The translations under genes were made by a program, and so were the position numbers. Below the pieces are notes generated by a model, which was not told the DNA's origin, did not search any database, and saw nothing but the letters and a program-made list of their open reading frames with translations. Below, in pieces: positions 34,294 through 42,223 of a stretch of DNA of 64,000 nucleotides. Source of the DNA: Acidobacteriota bacterium (lineage in GTDB: Bacteria; Acidobacteriota; Terriglobia; Acidiferrales; UBA7541); assembly GCA_013289665.1 (NCBI GenBank), contig JABCZN010000014.1, forward strand, positions 62,001 through 126,000. Reading direction: 5' to 3'. Within the stretch, counting starts at the first letter, position 1. Every line of letters starts with the position of its first letter.

Positions 34294-36599
34294 AACTCCG
34301 TCTACTCTTCGTCCCTCTGGCTCTCGCTTTTTTCCTCGCGATTCCCGCATTCGCCCAAAGGAGCCTCGAATCGCCGCTGCCGCCCACCGGCAACGTCACT
34401 CTCTCCCTCGACGAATACAACCGCCTCCTCGCCCTCGCCAATCGTCCTGGAAAAAGTTCCGAGCTTCCTCCGCTTGCTTACATCCTCAAGCGCGCCGATC
34501 TGAAATTCCGCGTCTCCAACGACGACGTCCTCGGCTCTATCCAGCTCGAAGGTGAAACCCTCGGCGCCAACTCTGCGAAAGTTCCCCTCGCCACCGGCAT
34601 GACCATTCTCGACGCTCGCCGTGGCTCGCGCCCTCTTCCGCTGCTCCTCGACAACGGCACGCACGTCGCCGTCCTTCCCGGCGAATCCGAATTTTCCGTC
34701 AACCTCGACGCCGGCCTCCCTCTCTCGATCGAAACCGGCCGCGCCTCGTTCCTTCTTCCGGTCCCGTCCGCCGGCAGCGTTCGCCTCATGCTCACCGTTC
34801 CGGGCGACCGTGCCAACGTCCAGCTCAATCACGGCATCATCACCCATCGCGCTTCAGTCAATGGCAACACCGAAATCGAAGCCACGCTCGTCCCCGGCCA
34901 GGTCGCGAATATCTGGTGGGCCACCCGCGAAGTAGTCGCTCCCGTAACGCCGCGCGAAGTTCGTTTCCTCTCCGACGTGAAAACCCTCGTCTCCGTCAGC
35001 GAATCCGATCTCGAAATCGCCGCGCTCGCCAACATCACCGTCGTCCAGGGCGACGCCGATCAATTCTCCGTCGCCATTCCCGACGGTTTCGAGGTCACTT
35101 CCGCGAACGGCGCCTCGCTCGAATCCAGCGAAATCCAGAACGGCGTCCTTCTTCTTCACGTCGCCGGACGCGGCCATTCCCTGCACGAATTCCTAATCTC
35201 CATGGAACGCCCGCTCTCCGACGCCAAAGCCGCCGCTCCCCTCCTCGCCTTCAAGGACGCCCAGCGCGAAACCGGCGAAGTCCTCGTCGAAGGCCAGGGC
35301 ACCATCGAACTCGCCGCCCACGAATCCGGCGGCCTCAAGCGCCTGGACATCAAGGAAATCAATCCCTATCTCCGCGCGCTCTCCCGCTATTCGCTCGAAG
35401 CCGCGTTCCGCTATCATCGCCAGTCCGACGAATCTCCCACCCTCGCTCTCGACTGGACGCGCTTCCCGGACGCCAGCGTCCTCGCCGCCGTCGCCGAACG
35501 CGCCATCGTCACCACGCTCGTCACCTCCGAAGGCAAATCGCTCACCGAAATTAAACTCACGGTGAAAAATCAGGCTCAGCCTTTCCTGAAAGTGGATCTT
35601 CCCGCGGGCGTGAACATCCTCACCGCCGAGGTCGCCGGCGAAAAAGTGAAACCCGTCGAGGGCGCCGATGGCAGCCGCGTCCCGCTTCTCCGCACCGGTT
35701 TCCGCCCCGCCGGCGCTTACACCGTCTCCTTCGTTTTTCTCCACGCAGGATCGCCCTTCGCCAAAAAAGGCGACGCCGGCCTCTCACTCCCCAAAATGGA
35801 TATCCCCATCAGCATCCTCGAGTGGGAAGTCTTTCTGCCCGAACAATACAAAGTGAAGGATTTCGGCGGCGATGCGCTCTCCGCTTCTTACTGGCCGACG
35901 TCGCGGGCGATTTACTCAGGCGTGGAGACCTTCGATGGCGGAATGGGCGGCGGCGCAGCCGGTGGCAATTTCCAATCCGGTGTTGGAGTTGGCATCACCG
36001 CCGGTGCGGGGACCCTGAATCTAGCCGGCCGCAATTCCACCAATTTAATGATGTTGTCGCCCGGCTTTGCTCTCGCTCCCAACCAGCTCGGTGGCGTGGT
36101 GCTCGATCCTTCCGGCGCCGTCATTCCCTCCGCCATCGTCGAAGTGAAAAATCTTTCGACGAACGCCACCTGGAGCGCCTCCACCAGCTCCGACGGCCGC
36201 TGGTTCCTCCTGAACGTGCCCTCCGGCACCTATCAACTCAGCGCCCACTCCCCGGGCTTCGAAACCATGCGTTCCACAATCTCCTACGACGCATACAATC
36301 CCCGCGCCTATCAAATCGGCCTAAACGTCAGCTCTACCACCCAAACAATTGAAGTGAGCGAGGAAAGCCTATCTGTCGACACCGCAAAGGCGCAACTTGG
36401 CGGCCGCAAGAAAAACAAAAACGCTCCTCAGCCGGCACCGCCACCAGCTTCCGCCAACGTCTACAACCTCCAGCAGCGCGTAGCCGGCGTCCTTCCCGTA
36501 GCCGTAGACATCCCCCGCGCCGGCGCCTCCTACCGTTTCCTGCGCCCCCTCGTCCTAAACGAAGAAACCAAACTCTCCTTCGCCTACAAATCCAAGTAA
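34290..36599 (+). CDS. Large secreted protein with carboxypeptidase-regulatory-like insert, second of pair
   Basis: A 769-residue exported protein with signal peptide LLFVPLALAFFLAIPAFAQ. It is homologous to the upstream protein along most of its length. It differs by a Gly-rich linker (about residues 553-575) followed by an insert at about 600-690 that reads as a carboxypeptidase-regulatory-like beta-sandwich: GGVVLDPSGAVIPSAIVEV, then GRWFLLNVPSGTYQLSA. This domain is common at the N-terminus of Oar-like TonB-dependent receptors in Acidobacteriota. After it the shared C-terminal block resumes (VAGVLPVAVDIPRAG). The 4-bp ATGA overlap with the first gene indicates translational coupling and probably stoichiometric production. 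Function unknown. Confidence 0.8.
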   Translation: MKLRLLFVPLALAFFLAIPAFAQRSLESPLPPTGNVTLSLDEYNRLLALANRPGKSSELPPLAYILKRADLKFRVSNDDVLGSIQLEGETLGANSAKVPLATGMTILDARRGSRPLPLLLDNGTHVAVLPGESEFSVNLDAGLPLSIETGRASFLLPVPSAGSVRLMLTVPGDRANVQLNHGIITHRASVNGNTEIEATLVPGQVANIWWATREVVAPVTPREVRFLSDVKTLVSVSESDLEIAALANITVVQGDADQFSVAIPDGFEVTSANGASLESSEIQNGVLLLHVAGRGHSLHEFLISMERPLSDAKAAAPLLAFKDAQRETGEVLVEGQGTIELAAHESGGLKRLDIKEINPYLRALSRYSLEAAFRYHRQSDESPTLALDWTRFPDASVLAAVAERAIVTTLVTSEGKSLTEIKLTVKNQAQPFLKVDLPAGVNILTAEVAGEKVKPVEGADGSRVPLLRTGFRPAGAYTVSFVFLHAGSPFAKKGDAGLSLPKMDIPISILEWEVFLPEQYKVKDFGGDALSASYWPTSRAIYSGVETFDGGMGGGAAGGNFQSGVGVGITAGAGTLNLAGRNSTNLMMLSPGFALAPNQLGGVVLDPSGAVIPSAIVEVKNLSTNATWSASTSSDGRWFLLNVPSGTYQLSAHSPGFETMRSTISYDAYNPRAYQIGLNVSSTTQTIEVSEESLSVDTAKAQLGGRKKNKNAPQPAPPPASANVYNLQQRVAGVLPVAVDIPRAGASYRFLRPLVLNEETKLSFAYKSK

Positions 36600-36641
36600 C
36601 CTCAACTCTTCTCCCGGGTGGCCGCTCTTCATCTCGCATTT

Positions 36642-36671
36642 GTAGTGGCCGGGCTCGCCCGGCCCGCTCTT
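36642..36671. repeat. Intergenic palindromic element, copy 1
   Basis: Contains a perfect hairpin, GGCCGGGC at 36647-36654 and GCCCGGCC at 36657-36664, with flanks GTAG and CGCTCTT. A second copy with the same flanks lies at 38247-38300, so the two bracket the di-haem oxidoreductase gene. It could also help end transcription of both convergent genes, although no T-tract follows. Confidence 0.65.
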
Positions 36672-36729
36672 GGGTTTCTCTTCTGCTTCACCTTGTACTG
36701 GCTCATCTTCCGATCGGCCACTCTGCTCC

Positions 36730-38181
36730 TCACAACGATCTCAAAAACTCAATGACCTCCTGCTGCTCCTCCACGCTCAACTTCTCAAAATGTTCAATCA
36801 CCCGATTCGCCTCGCTCCCACTGCTGCGATGCTCTCGAATAGCTTCCACCAGGTTGCTAGTCCGCCCATCATGCAAGAAGAACACCCGCTGCCCCACGCC
36901 CCACAAAGGAGCCGTCCGGAACTCATCCGGCCCCGCGCCACCTTGCGTGATCCCGTCCGCCAGGCCGCTGCCCATGTGGTGCACCAACAGGTCCGAGTAA
37001 AGATTCGCCGTCTGATTCGAAAGCGCCGCGCTCGGCGTGGTCGACGATCCACTCGCAATCTTCGCCCCCGTCGTCAGCGACGGCGTATGGCAATGCACGC
37101 AACCAATCTTCAGAAACGTCGCGCGGCCCTTCTCGCTCGAAGCCGTCGCGGCCGCGGGAGCTGGCGCCGCCAGCATCCGCATAAAGTTCGCAAACCCTTC
37201 AATATCCGAAATCACCGCCGTGTTCGGGTTCCCGCCGCTCGGGGAGGTTGGCGTGAAGTTCAGCGTATCCTCCGGCGTCGCGTTGAAAAGACACCCCGGA
37301 GTCTCGTCGCGCTCCTGCGTGAACAGCTGGTTCGACACTCCCATCTCCACGTTGTACGCCTCGCTCGCAAACAGCAGCAGCGATTTGTTCTGCGCCTTCC
37401 ACCCGAACCGCGAAATCGTTCCGTCGTTCGCGTTGCGGTTCACGTTTCCGCTCAGGTGCGCGTTCGCATGCCCGAAAATCCCCATCGCCGATTTCACCGT
37501 GGCGTTGGCCTTCATATTCGCCAGGATCGCCGAGTCCGGAACCGCCTCAATCAATCCCGCGCCAAACACCGGCGTCGGGATCCGGAAAATAATGTTCGGA
37601 TTCCCGCCCTGGCCCGTAACCGGATTCCCCGCCGGCAGAAAGTCGGGCTGAGCGATGTTGCAACCCACTGCATCGGCTCGGCCCGTGATCACAAACAGGT
37701 CGTGTACCTCGCCGTCGCCCGTTCCGTCAGGGCTGTGCACAAACCGCGCCTCGCGCACCGGTCCTTTTGCCGTGATGAACCACGGCACCTTATTCTTCGC
37801 CCCATTCAAAGTGGCAACCGCGATCAACGGATTTTGCGCCGGGCTCGATCCGCCCGCCTCCGGCTGGGAATGGCAGGAAAAACATTGGTTGGAATTGAAG
37901 CGCGGACCCAGTCCATTGTTCACTCCTCCGGTCACCACCTCGACATCAAGGAACCTCGTCTGCCCATCCTGAAAAAACGCCGTCTCGTCTGCCACAAGCC
38001 CCTTCAGCGGCCCGCCAGCCCCCGCCGCCCCGCCCCGCACCCCCGGGTCCACTGGTCCCGGCTTCGGATTCGTCTTCGCCGTCGTCTGCCCAAGCGCGCC
38101 CACGCCAAAAACCAACATCAACGCCAACGCCAAAACCACCACCCCGCCAACCTTCGCGCACACCATTCCTCGAGTCATCAT
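36730..38181 (-). CDS. Di-haem oxidoreductase / putative peroxidase (DHOR family)
   Basis: About 483 residues from ATG 38181, chosen because GGAGG lies eight bases upstream; an upstream ATG at 38214 lacks one. The signal peptide is VGGVVVLALALMLVFGVGALG. Two c-type haem-binding motifs are present: CFSCH near residue 100 and CVHCH near 365. Blocks such as VPDSAILANMKAN and GVGQRVFFLHDGRTSNLVEAI match the DHOR family of periplasmic di-haem proteins related to thiol oxidoreductases and peroxidases. It should act in the periplasm with an electron partner not encoded nearby. Transcribed opposite to the paralogous secreted pair. Confidence 0.85.
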   Translation of the reverse strand: MMTRGMVCAKVGGVVVLALALMLVFGVGALGQTTAKTNPKPGPVDPGVRGGAAGAGGPLKGLVADETAFFQDGQTRFLDVEVVTGGVNNGLGPRFNSNQCFSCHSQPEAGGSSPAQNPLIAVATLNGAKNKVPWFITAKGPVREARFVHSPDGTGDGEVHDLFVITGRADAVGCNIAQPDFLPAGNPVTGQGGNPNIIFRIPTPVFGAGLIEAVPDSAILANMKANATVKSAMGIFGHANAHLSGNVNRNANDGTISRFGWKAQNKSLLLFASEAYNVEMGVSNQLFTQERDETPGCLFNATPEDTLNFTPTSPSGGNPNTAVISDIEGFANFMRMLAAPAPAAATASSEKGRATFLKIGCVHCHTPSLTTGAKIASGSSTTPSAALSNQTANLYSDLLVHHMGSGLADGITQGGAGPDEFRTAPLWGVGQRVFFLHDGRTSNLVEAIREHRSSGSEANRVIEHFEKLSVEEQQEVIEFLRSL

Positions 38182-38246
38182 CGCGATATCCTCCACAGGC
38201 TGGGGTATGCGCATTGTACACCCAGTTACCTACGTTCGACTCTGCT

Positions 38247-38300
38247 GTAGGGGCCGGGCTCGCTTGCCCTGAGTCCGTCCGAACGGCCCGGCCCGCTCTT
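38247..38300. repeat. Intergenic palindromic element, copy 2
   Basis: Begins GTAGGGGCCGGGCTCGC and ends GGCCCGGCCCGCTCTT, matching copy 1 at 36642-36671, but with about 24 extra bases between the arms (TTGCCCTGAGTCCGTCCGAA and neighbours). The arms can still pair. Confidence 0.6.
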
Positions 38301-38323
38301 CCTCTTTCGTCTCTGCACTCTTA

Positions 38324-38345
38324 AATGTAGCGCTGGTCTTTTAAG
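38324..38345 (+). repeat. 22-bp direct repeat, copy 1
   Basis: AATGTAGCGCTGGTCTTTTAAG, given here in two pieces as AATGTAGCGCT and GGTCTTTTAAG. It recurs at 38408-38429 with one mismatch (A to G at the sixth base). Both lie in the non-coding island between the di-haem gene and the decayed toxin-antitoxin pair. Confidence 0.6.
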
Positions 38346-38407
38346 CGCGTCCTTTGCGCCCCGAGTGCTTCTACGGGGCCAGCTCTTTCTTCCCCTCTTC
38401 AGTCCTC

Positions 38408-38429
38408 AATGTGGCGCTGGTCTTTTAAG
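38408..38429 (+). repeat. 22-bp direct repeat, copy 2
   Basis: Second copy of the element at 38324-38345, differing at one base. It is followed by a GC-rich hairpin-like run (CCGCCGCCCCCAGCGGCGG). Confidence 0.6.
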
Positions 38430-38656
38430 CCAGCCCGCCGCCCCCAGCGGCGGCGCCTTGGGTCGCGCAAGACGGGAAATGCAGGAGTTAGGGGAGGGCT
38501 TTTTCGGACGGGATGATGCGGGCTGTGGATGGAAATTGCTTTGGACTGGCCCGCAGCAAGGGGGGAGTGAGGGAAGAGCCCTTCGGTGAAACTCAGGGCA
38601 AGCCCTTCGGCTATTGCTCAGGGTAAACATGTGGGATTTTCGGCTAGTATCAGGTC

Positions 38657-38849
38657 ATGGCCAAGGCTAAGTAATATGAACTCGAGAAGCAGGCGCCTGT
38701 CGTCGACGACGAAGACCAGGCGACGCTCGCTGCTATTGATGAGGGCATCCGGGACGCTAAAAGCCGGCCACACAACACCCCTTGAGCAAGTTCGCAAACT
38801 CTTGCCCCGATGGATTACCGCCTCCTCTTCTTCACGCAAAGAGCGTTAG
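38657..38849 (+). pseudogene. Broken type II antitoxin gene
   Basis: Reading from ATG 38657 gives MAKAK, then an in-frame TAA, then YELEKQAPVVDDEDQATLAA and IDEGIRDAK. An extra A near 38760 then shifts the frame, and the sequence continues in the next frame as AGHTTPLEQVRKLLPRWIT to a stop at 38847-38849. The reconstructed product resembles the small antitoxins encoded just before ParE/RelE toxins, and its end overlaps the toxin start, as in intact modules. Both lesions are visible directly; the family name is an inference from pattern and context. Confidence 0.7.
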
Positions 38850-39101
38850 CGGATCGCTGAACTCATCCGCCACATTGCGGAAGACGATGGAGAAGCTGCC
38901 TCACGTTTTGGCAGTTCGCTACTGGATCACGTTGAGTTGTTGACGAGTTTGCCCCGCATGGGTGGCGTCATTCGCAAGCGAGCGCGAGTGCGGAAGCTAA
39001 CGCACAGCCCTGTCGTCGTGTACTACCAAATCCGCGAAGACAAACACGTTGTGGAAATTGTTCATATTCGCCATGCGTCGCGCAAGGCTCCCAGATTCTA
39101 A
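38810..39101 (+). pseudogene. Broken ParE/RelE-type toxin gene
   Basis: Starts MDYRLLFFTQRALADR, then hits TGA at 38858-38860. One frame over, from 38856, the protein continues without interruption: AELIRHIAEDDGEAASRFG, then RKLTHSPVVVYYQIREDKHV and VEIVHIRHASRKAPRF to a TAA at 39099-39101. The joined product of about 97 residues has the layout of the ParE/RelE fold, ending in the typical IxHxxR segment. The frameshift between codons 16 and 17 should inactivate it. It overlaps the antitoxin remnant. Confidence 0.8.
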
Positions 39102-39190
39102 TGGGGTGGCGCGATTGGGTTTCGGGGACCCACCCGGGAAGTATTAATCAGCGATCGGTGATCCGTGCGGAGAAGAGGAAGAGAGGACCC

Positions 39191-39272
39191 ACCCTATCGA
39201 AACGGCGCATAGGGTAGGCCACCCGCCAGACGGCCCGCCTCCCTTCTGGGGCGGGCAAGCAGAAGGCGGGCC
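39191..39272. repeat. Two tandem intergenic hairpins
   Basis: First hairpin: ACCCTAT at 39191-39197 and ATAGGGT at 39209-39215. Second: GGCCCGCCT...TTCT at 39232-39247 and AGAAGGCGGGCC at 39261-39272, perfect apart from a three-base bulge. They lie 3' of the decayed toxin gene and about 130 bp before the OsmC gene. Confidence 0.5.
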
Positions 39273-39400
39273 CTACAAGAGACTCGGGAGCTTCTTCTCG
39301 GGCCAGGGAACACACCTCTGCCGCCACCCCCTTCTTCTGTTACATTACCCATGCAGCGGCATCAGACCACATTGCATCCCGCCAACACAGGAAGGTTTCC

Positions 39401-39820
39401 ATGCAAACAACCTCCATCCAATGGGTCGGCGAACAGAGATTCCTCGCCACGAGCCCCTCTGGCCACGCGGTGCCGTTCGATTCCGACCGCGAATCCAACA
39501 AGGCTCCCGGCGCCATGGAGATGGTGCTGATGGCGCTCGGCGCCTGCACCGCCACGGACATGGTCCTGATCCTCGAAAAAAAGCGCCAGAAACTCGAGTC
39601 GCTCGAAGTCCTCTGCTCCGGCGAGCGCGCCGCCGAGCCGCCCACCGTCTGGACGAAGCTCGAAGTCCTCTTCCGCCTGCGCGGCGCGCTCGACGAAGCC
39701 GCCGTCCAGCACGCCATGTCCCTCACCGAGGAAAAATATTGCTCCGTCGCCGCCATGCTGAAAAAAACCGCCGCCTTCACCTGGCGCTACGAAATTCTTG
39801 CCCCCGCGGCGGCAAAATAA
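39401..39820 (+). CDS. OsmC/Ohr-family peroxide-resistance protein
   Basis: A 139-residue cytoplasmic protein of the OsmC family. Its two redox Cys are in place: Cys49 in ALGACTATDMV and Cys114 in EKYCSVAAML. The long helix between them and the EEKYCS context place it in the OsmC-like (YhfA) branch rather than classical Ohr. Family members reduce organic hydroperoxides with a dithiol partner. AGGAAGG lies just upstream of the ATG. It is followed by fabH after about 110 bp, on the same strand, and the two may or may not be co-transcribed. Confidence 0.85.
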   Translation: MQTTSIQWVGEQRFLATSPSGHAVPFDSDRESNKAPGAMEMVLMALGACTATDMVLILEKKRQKLESLEVLCSGERAAEPPTVWTKLEVLFRLRGALDEAAVQHAMSLTEEKYCSVAAMLKKTAAFTWRYEILAPAAAK

Positions 39821-39929
39821 GCGCAATGAGCCAACTGCCCGAAAAAATCCGCGCGCGCTTGTTTCCGGCAAACCACATAATTTACAATCAGTGTTTCCCG
39901 CTCGCTGCTAGTTTTCTGCAAGGAGAAAC

Positions 39930-40928
39930 ATGGCTCGCTGCAAATCCGCAAAAATCACGGGTGTAGCCGGTTACGTTCCCCCGCGCCTGCTGACCAACGC
40001 CGATCTTGAAAAAATGGTGGACACCACCAACGAATGGATCATGGACCGCGTCGGCATCCGCGAACGCCACCTCGCCGAGAAAGGCGTAGCCGCCAGCGAC
40101 CTCGCCGTCGAAGCCGTGAAGCAGCTGCAGTGCAAGCATCCCTTCGATCTGCAGAGCGTGGATCTCATCGTCGTGGGCACGGTAACGCCGGACATGATGT
40201 ATCCCTCCACCGCCTGCCTGGTGCAGCACAAGCTGGGCATGACCAACACCTGGGGCTTCGACGTTTCCGCGGGCTGCTCCGGATTTCTCTATTCGCTCAA
40301 CGTCGGCACGAAGTTCATCGAATCCGGGCAATACAAAAAAGTTCTGGTGATCGGCTCGGACGTGAATTCTTCCATGACCGATTTCACCGATCGCGCCGTC
40401 TGCATCATCTTCGGCGACGGCGCCGGCGCGGCGCTGCTGGAACCCGCCGCGGATGGCGAAGCGGGCATCATGGATCACGTCGCGCAGATCGAAGGCATGG
40501 GCGGCCAGTTTCTCTACATGCCGGGCGGCGGCAGCCTGAACCCCGCTTCGCACGAAACCGTGGACAAGAAGATGCACTACATCCACCAGGACGGCAAAAA
40601 CGTTTTCAAATACGCCGTGAAGAAAATGGCCGAAATGACCGAGCGCGTCCTCGCGAAAAACGGCCTGACCGGCAAGGACGTGGACTGCTTCATCGCCCAC
40701 CAGGCCAACCGCCGCATCATCACCGCCACCGCGGAACGCCTGGGCATGCCGCTCGACAAAGTGATCATCAACATCGAGAAGTACGGCAACACCACCGCCG
40801 GCACCATCCCGCTGGCCATGCAGACCGCCCTCGATGAAAAGAAACTCAAGAAGGGCGACCTGGTCCTGCTCGCCGCCGTCGGCGCGGGCTTCACGTCCGG
40901 GGCAACCCTCGTCCGTTGGGCGTACTGA
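39930..40928 (+). CDS. fabH: 3-oxoacyl-ACP synthase III (KAS III)
   Basis: A 332-residue thiolase-fold enzyme that condenses acetyl-CoA (or a branched acyl-CoA) with malonyl-ACP to start fatty acid synthesis. The catalytic triad is clear: Cys116 in SAGCSGFLY, His257 in IAHQANRRI and Asn287 in KYGNTTAGT. The N-terminal [15 protein letters not shown] block is also characteristic. CAAGGAGAAAC precedes the ATG. No other fab genes are nearby, so it is separated from the usual fab cluster. A role in making another acyl product cannot be excluded. Confidence 0.92.
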   Translation: MARCKSAKITGVAGYVPPRLLTNADLEKMVDTTNEWIMDRVGIRERHLAEKGVAASDLAVEAVKQLQCKHPFDLQSVDLIVVGTVTPDMMYPSTACLVQHKLGMTNTWGFDVSAGCSGFLYSLNVGTKFIESGQYKKVLVIGSDVNSSMTDFTDRAVCIIFGDGAGAALLEPAADGEAGIMDHVAQIEGMGGQFLYMPGGGSLNPASHETVDKKMHYIHQDGKNVFKYAVKKMAEMTERVLAKNGLTGKDVDCFIAHQANRRIITATAERLGMPLDKVIINIEKYGNTTAGTIPLAMQTALDEKKLKKGDLVLLAAVGAGFTSGATLVRWAY

Positions 40929-40978
40929 ATCTGGAGATTGAAAAGCTGGCAAGAATGGAAATTGTGGCGGGCGACGAA

Positions 40979-41386
40979 CTAGATGGAACGAATCGAAGCC
41001 GCTTGCATCAGATTCGATTCCAGGCGGCGGTCAATGTAGACCGCGGCAATGCGCGCGCAGAGCGTGCGTTCTTTTTCGGCCCAGCCCGCCATCATTGGCG
41101 AGAAGCCGGCAAACGCGGTCTCGGCGCGGTGGACCACGGCGTAATAAGCGCGCACCATGCCCAACCCGCCCTTCGATGCCTTCAGTTCGGGAGTGAGGGT
41201 CAGCAGGCTGGCGAATTTCTCAAAGTCGTTTCCGCACAGGGATTCTTCCCGCACCTGGGCCGCTTCCAACACCCGGCTGGAAATCGGCAGGCTGGCCATA
41301 CCGGTGAACACGGCGCGCCAGTAGTAGACGGCGAACTGTCCCATGGCCACGACGGCGATCGAAAGTAGAGCAGCGGAGAACATCAT
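40979..41386 (-). CDS. Hypothetical protein with N-terminal membrane anchor
   Basis: A 135-residue protein starting MMFSAALLSIAVVAMGQFAVYYW, a likely single TM anchor or signal, followed by a helical soluble part (VLEAAQVREESLCGNDFEKF, later VVHRAETAFAG and LCARIAAVYIDRRLES). No family is recognised. AGGGAA lies close to the first of two adjacent ATG codons. It is convergent with fabH (about 50 bp) and divergent from the DUF4440-like gene. Confidence 0.6.
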   Translation of the reverse strand: MMFSAALLSIAVVAMGQFAVYYWRAVFTGMASLPISSRVLEAAQVREESLCGNDFEKFASLLTLTPELKASKGGLGMVRAYYAVVHRAETAFAGFSPMMAGWAEKERTLCARIAAVYIDRRLESNLMQAASIRSI

Positions 41387-41485
41387 TTCCCTCAGCCACG
41401 ATTATTCCTTCCCCGCCCGGTTACCCCAATAGCTCCCAAGTACTAGGGGAATAGCACTTCCGGGTGCGGCACCCCCGGCCAGAAA

Positions 41486-41501
41486 CCAGGACTTGTCCTG
41501 G
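41486..41501. promoter_or_regulatory. Perfect 16-bp dyad upstream of the DUF4440-like gene
   Basis: CCAGGACTTGTCCTGG is a perfect inverted repeat (7-bp arms, TT centre) about 45 bases before the ATG at 41547. A second dyad, GGGTGC-G-GCACCC, lies at 41462-41474. Either could be an operator, or part of the end of transcription for the upstream region. Confidence 0.4.
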
Positions 41502-41546
41502 AAGCCCCTCTATCCTATTCTTACGCAAGCAGTTAGGGGATGCCCT

Positions 41547-42038
41547 ATGACCGTGAAATCACTGGTTTCCTGCCTTCTTCCGGCGTTCCTTTTGGGGGCA
41601 ATCTTGGTCTCGGTCTCCTCCGCGCTCCTCGCCCGAGCTGAAAAGAGTCGTGATAGCGGCCAGGCAGCCATCCTCGCGGTGCTCGCCGCCCAGCAGAGCG
41701 ATTGGAACAAAGGCGACATCCGAGGATTCATGGAAGGCTACTGGAAATCCTCCGAATTGACCTTTGCGGGAACGCGTGGATTTACGCGCGGCTGGCAACC
41801 GGTGATGGCGCGCTACGAACGGAGCTACGCCGACAAAGCGGCGATGGGCACGTTGGATTTTTCGGAACTCGAAATCCGGCAACTTGGACCGGACGCGGCG
41901 CTGGTGCTCGGAAAATGGCACTTAGAGCGGCAAGCGGGTGATCTGGGCGGCATCTTCACGCTGGTTTTTCAGAAATTCCCCGAGGGCTGGCGCATCATTC
42001 ACGACCACACAACCCAGAGTCCGCCCGAAACAAAATAG
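41547..42038 (+). CDS. Exported SnoaL/DUF4440-like (NTF2-fold) protein
   Basis: About 163 residues from ATG 41547, which has AGGGGATG upstream and is followed by a signal peptide (LLPAFLLGAILVSVSSALLA). The mature part starts AAILAVLAAQQSDWNKGDI and includes ARYERSYADKAAMG, DAALVLGKWHL and FPEGWRIIHDHTT. This matches the small cone-shaped NTF2-like fold of the DUF4440/SnoaL group, which often acts on steroids or small organics or is used as a scaffold. The specific role is unknown. Confidence 0.75.
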   Translation: MTVKSLVSCLLPAFLLGAILVSVSSALLARAEKSRDSGQAAILAVLAAQQSDWNKGDIRGFMEGYWKSSELTFAGTRGFTRGWQPVMARYERSYADKAAMGTLDFSELEIRQLGPDAALVLGKWHLERQAGDLGGIFTLVFQKFPEGWRIIHDHTTQSPPETK

Positions 42039-42223
42039 TAACTTGGGATTTATCTTATTTTCTTGCGGGCGGCCTGAACGCGAACGTCTCTGGCAATTAA
42101 AGTGCTCTCAGTTCCTGTGGAGATGGCTACGAGCAGTATCACGAGTCCATTCTACGTTTCCTTGCAACTCTTTGCCTTGAGGCCGAAAGAGCTTATTGGA
42201 GTACTGGTTCCCACAAAAGTCGC

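Noticed and set aside
32233..34350. 705-codon open frame on the minus strand opposite the first paralogous secreted protein
   Set aside because: It mirrors the C-rich third positions of the plus-strand gene, has an unnatural Gly/Glu/Ala composition and no motif. The plus-strand product has a signal peptide and a paralogue.
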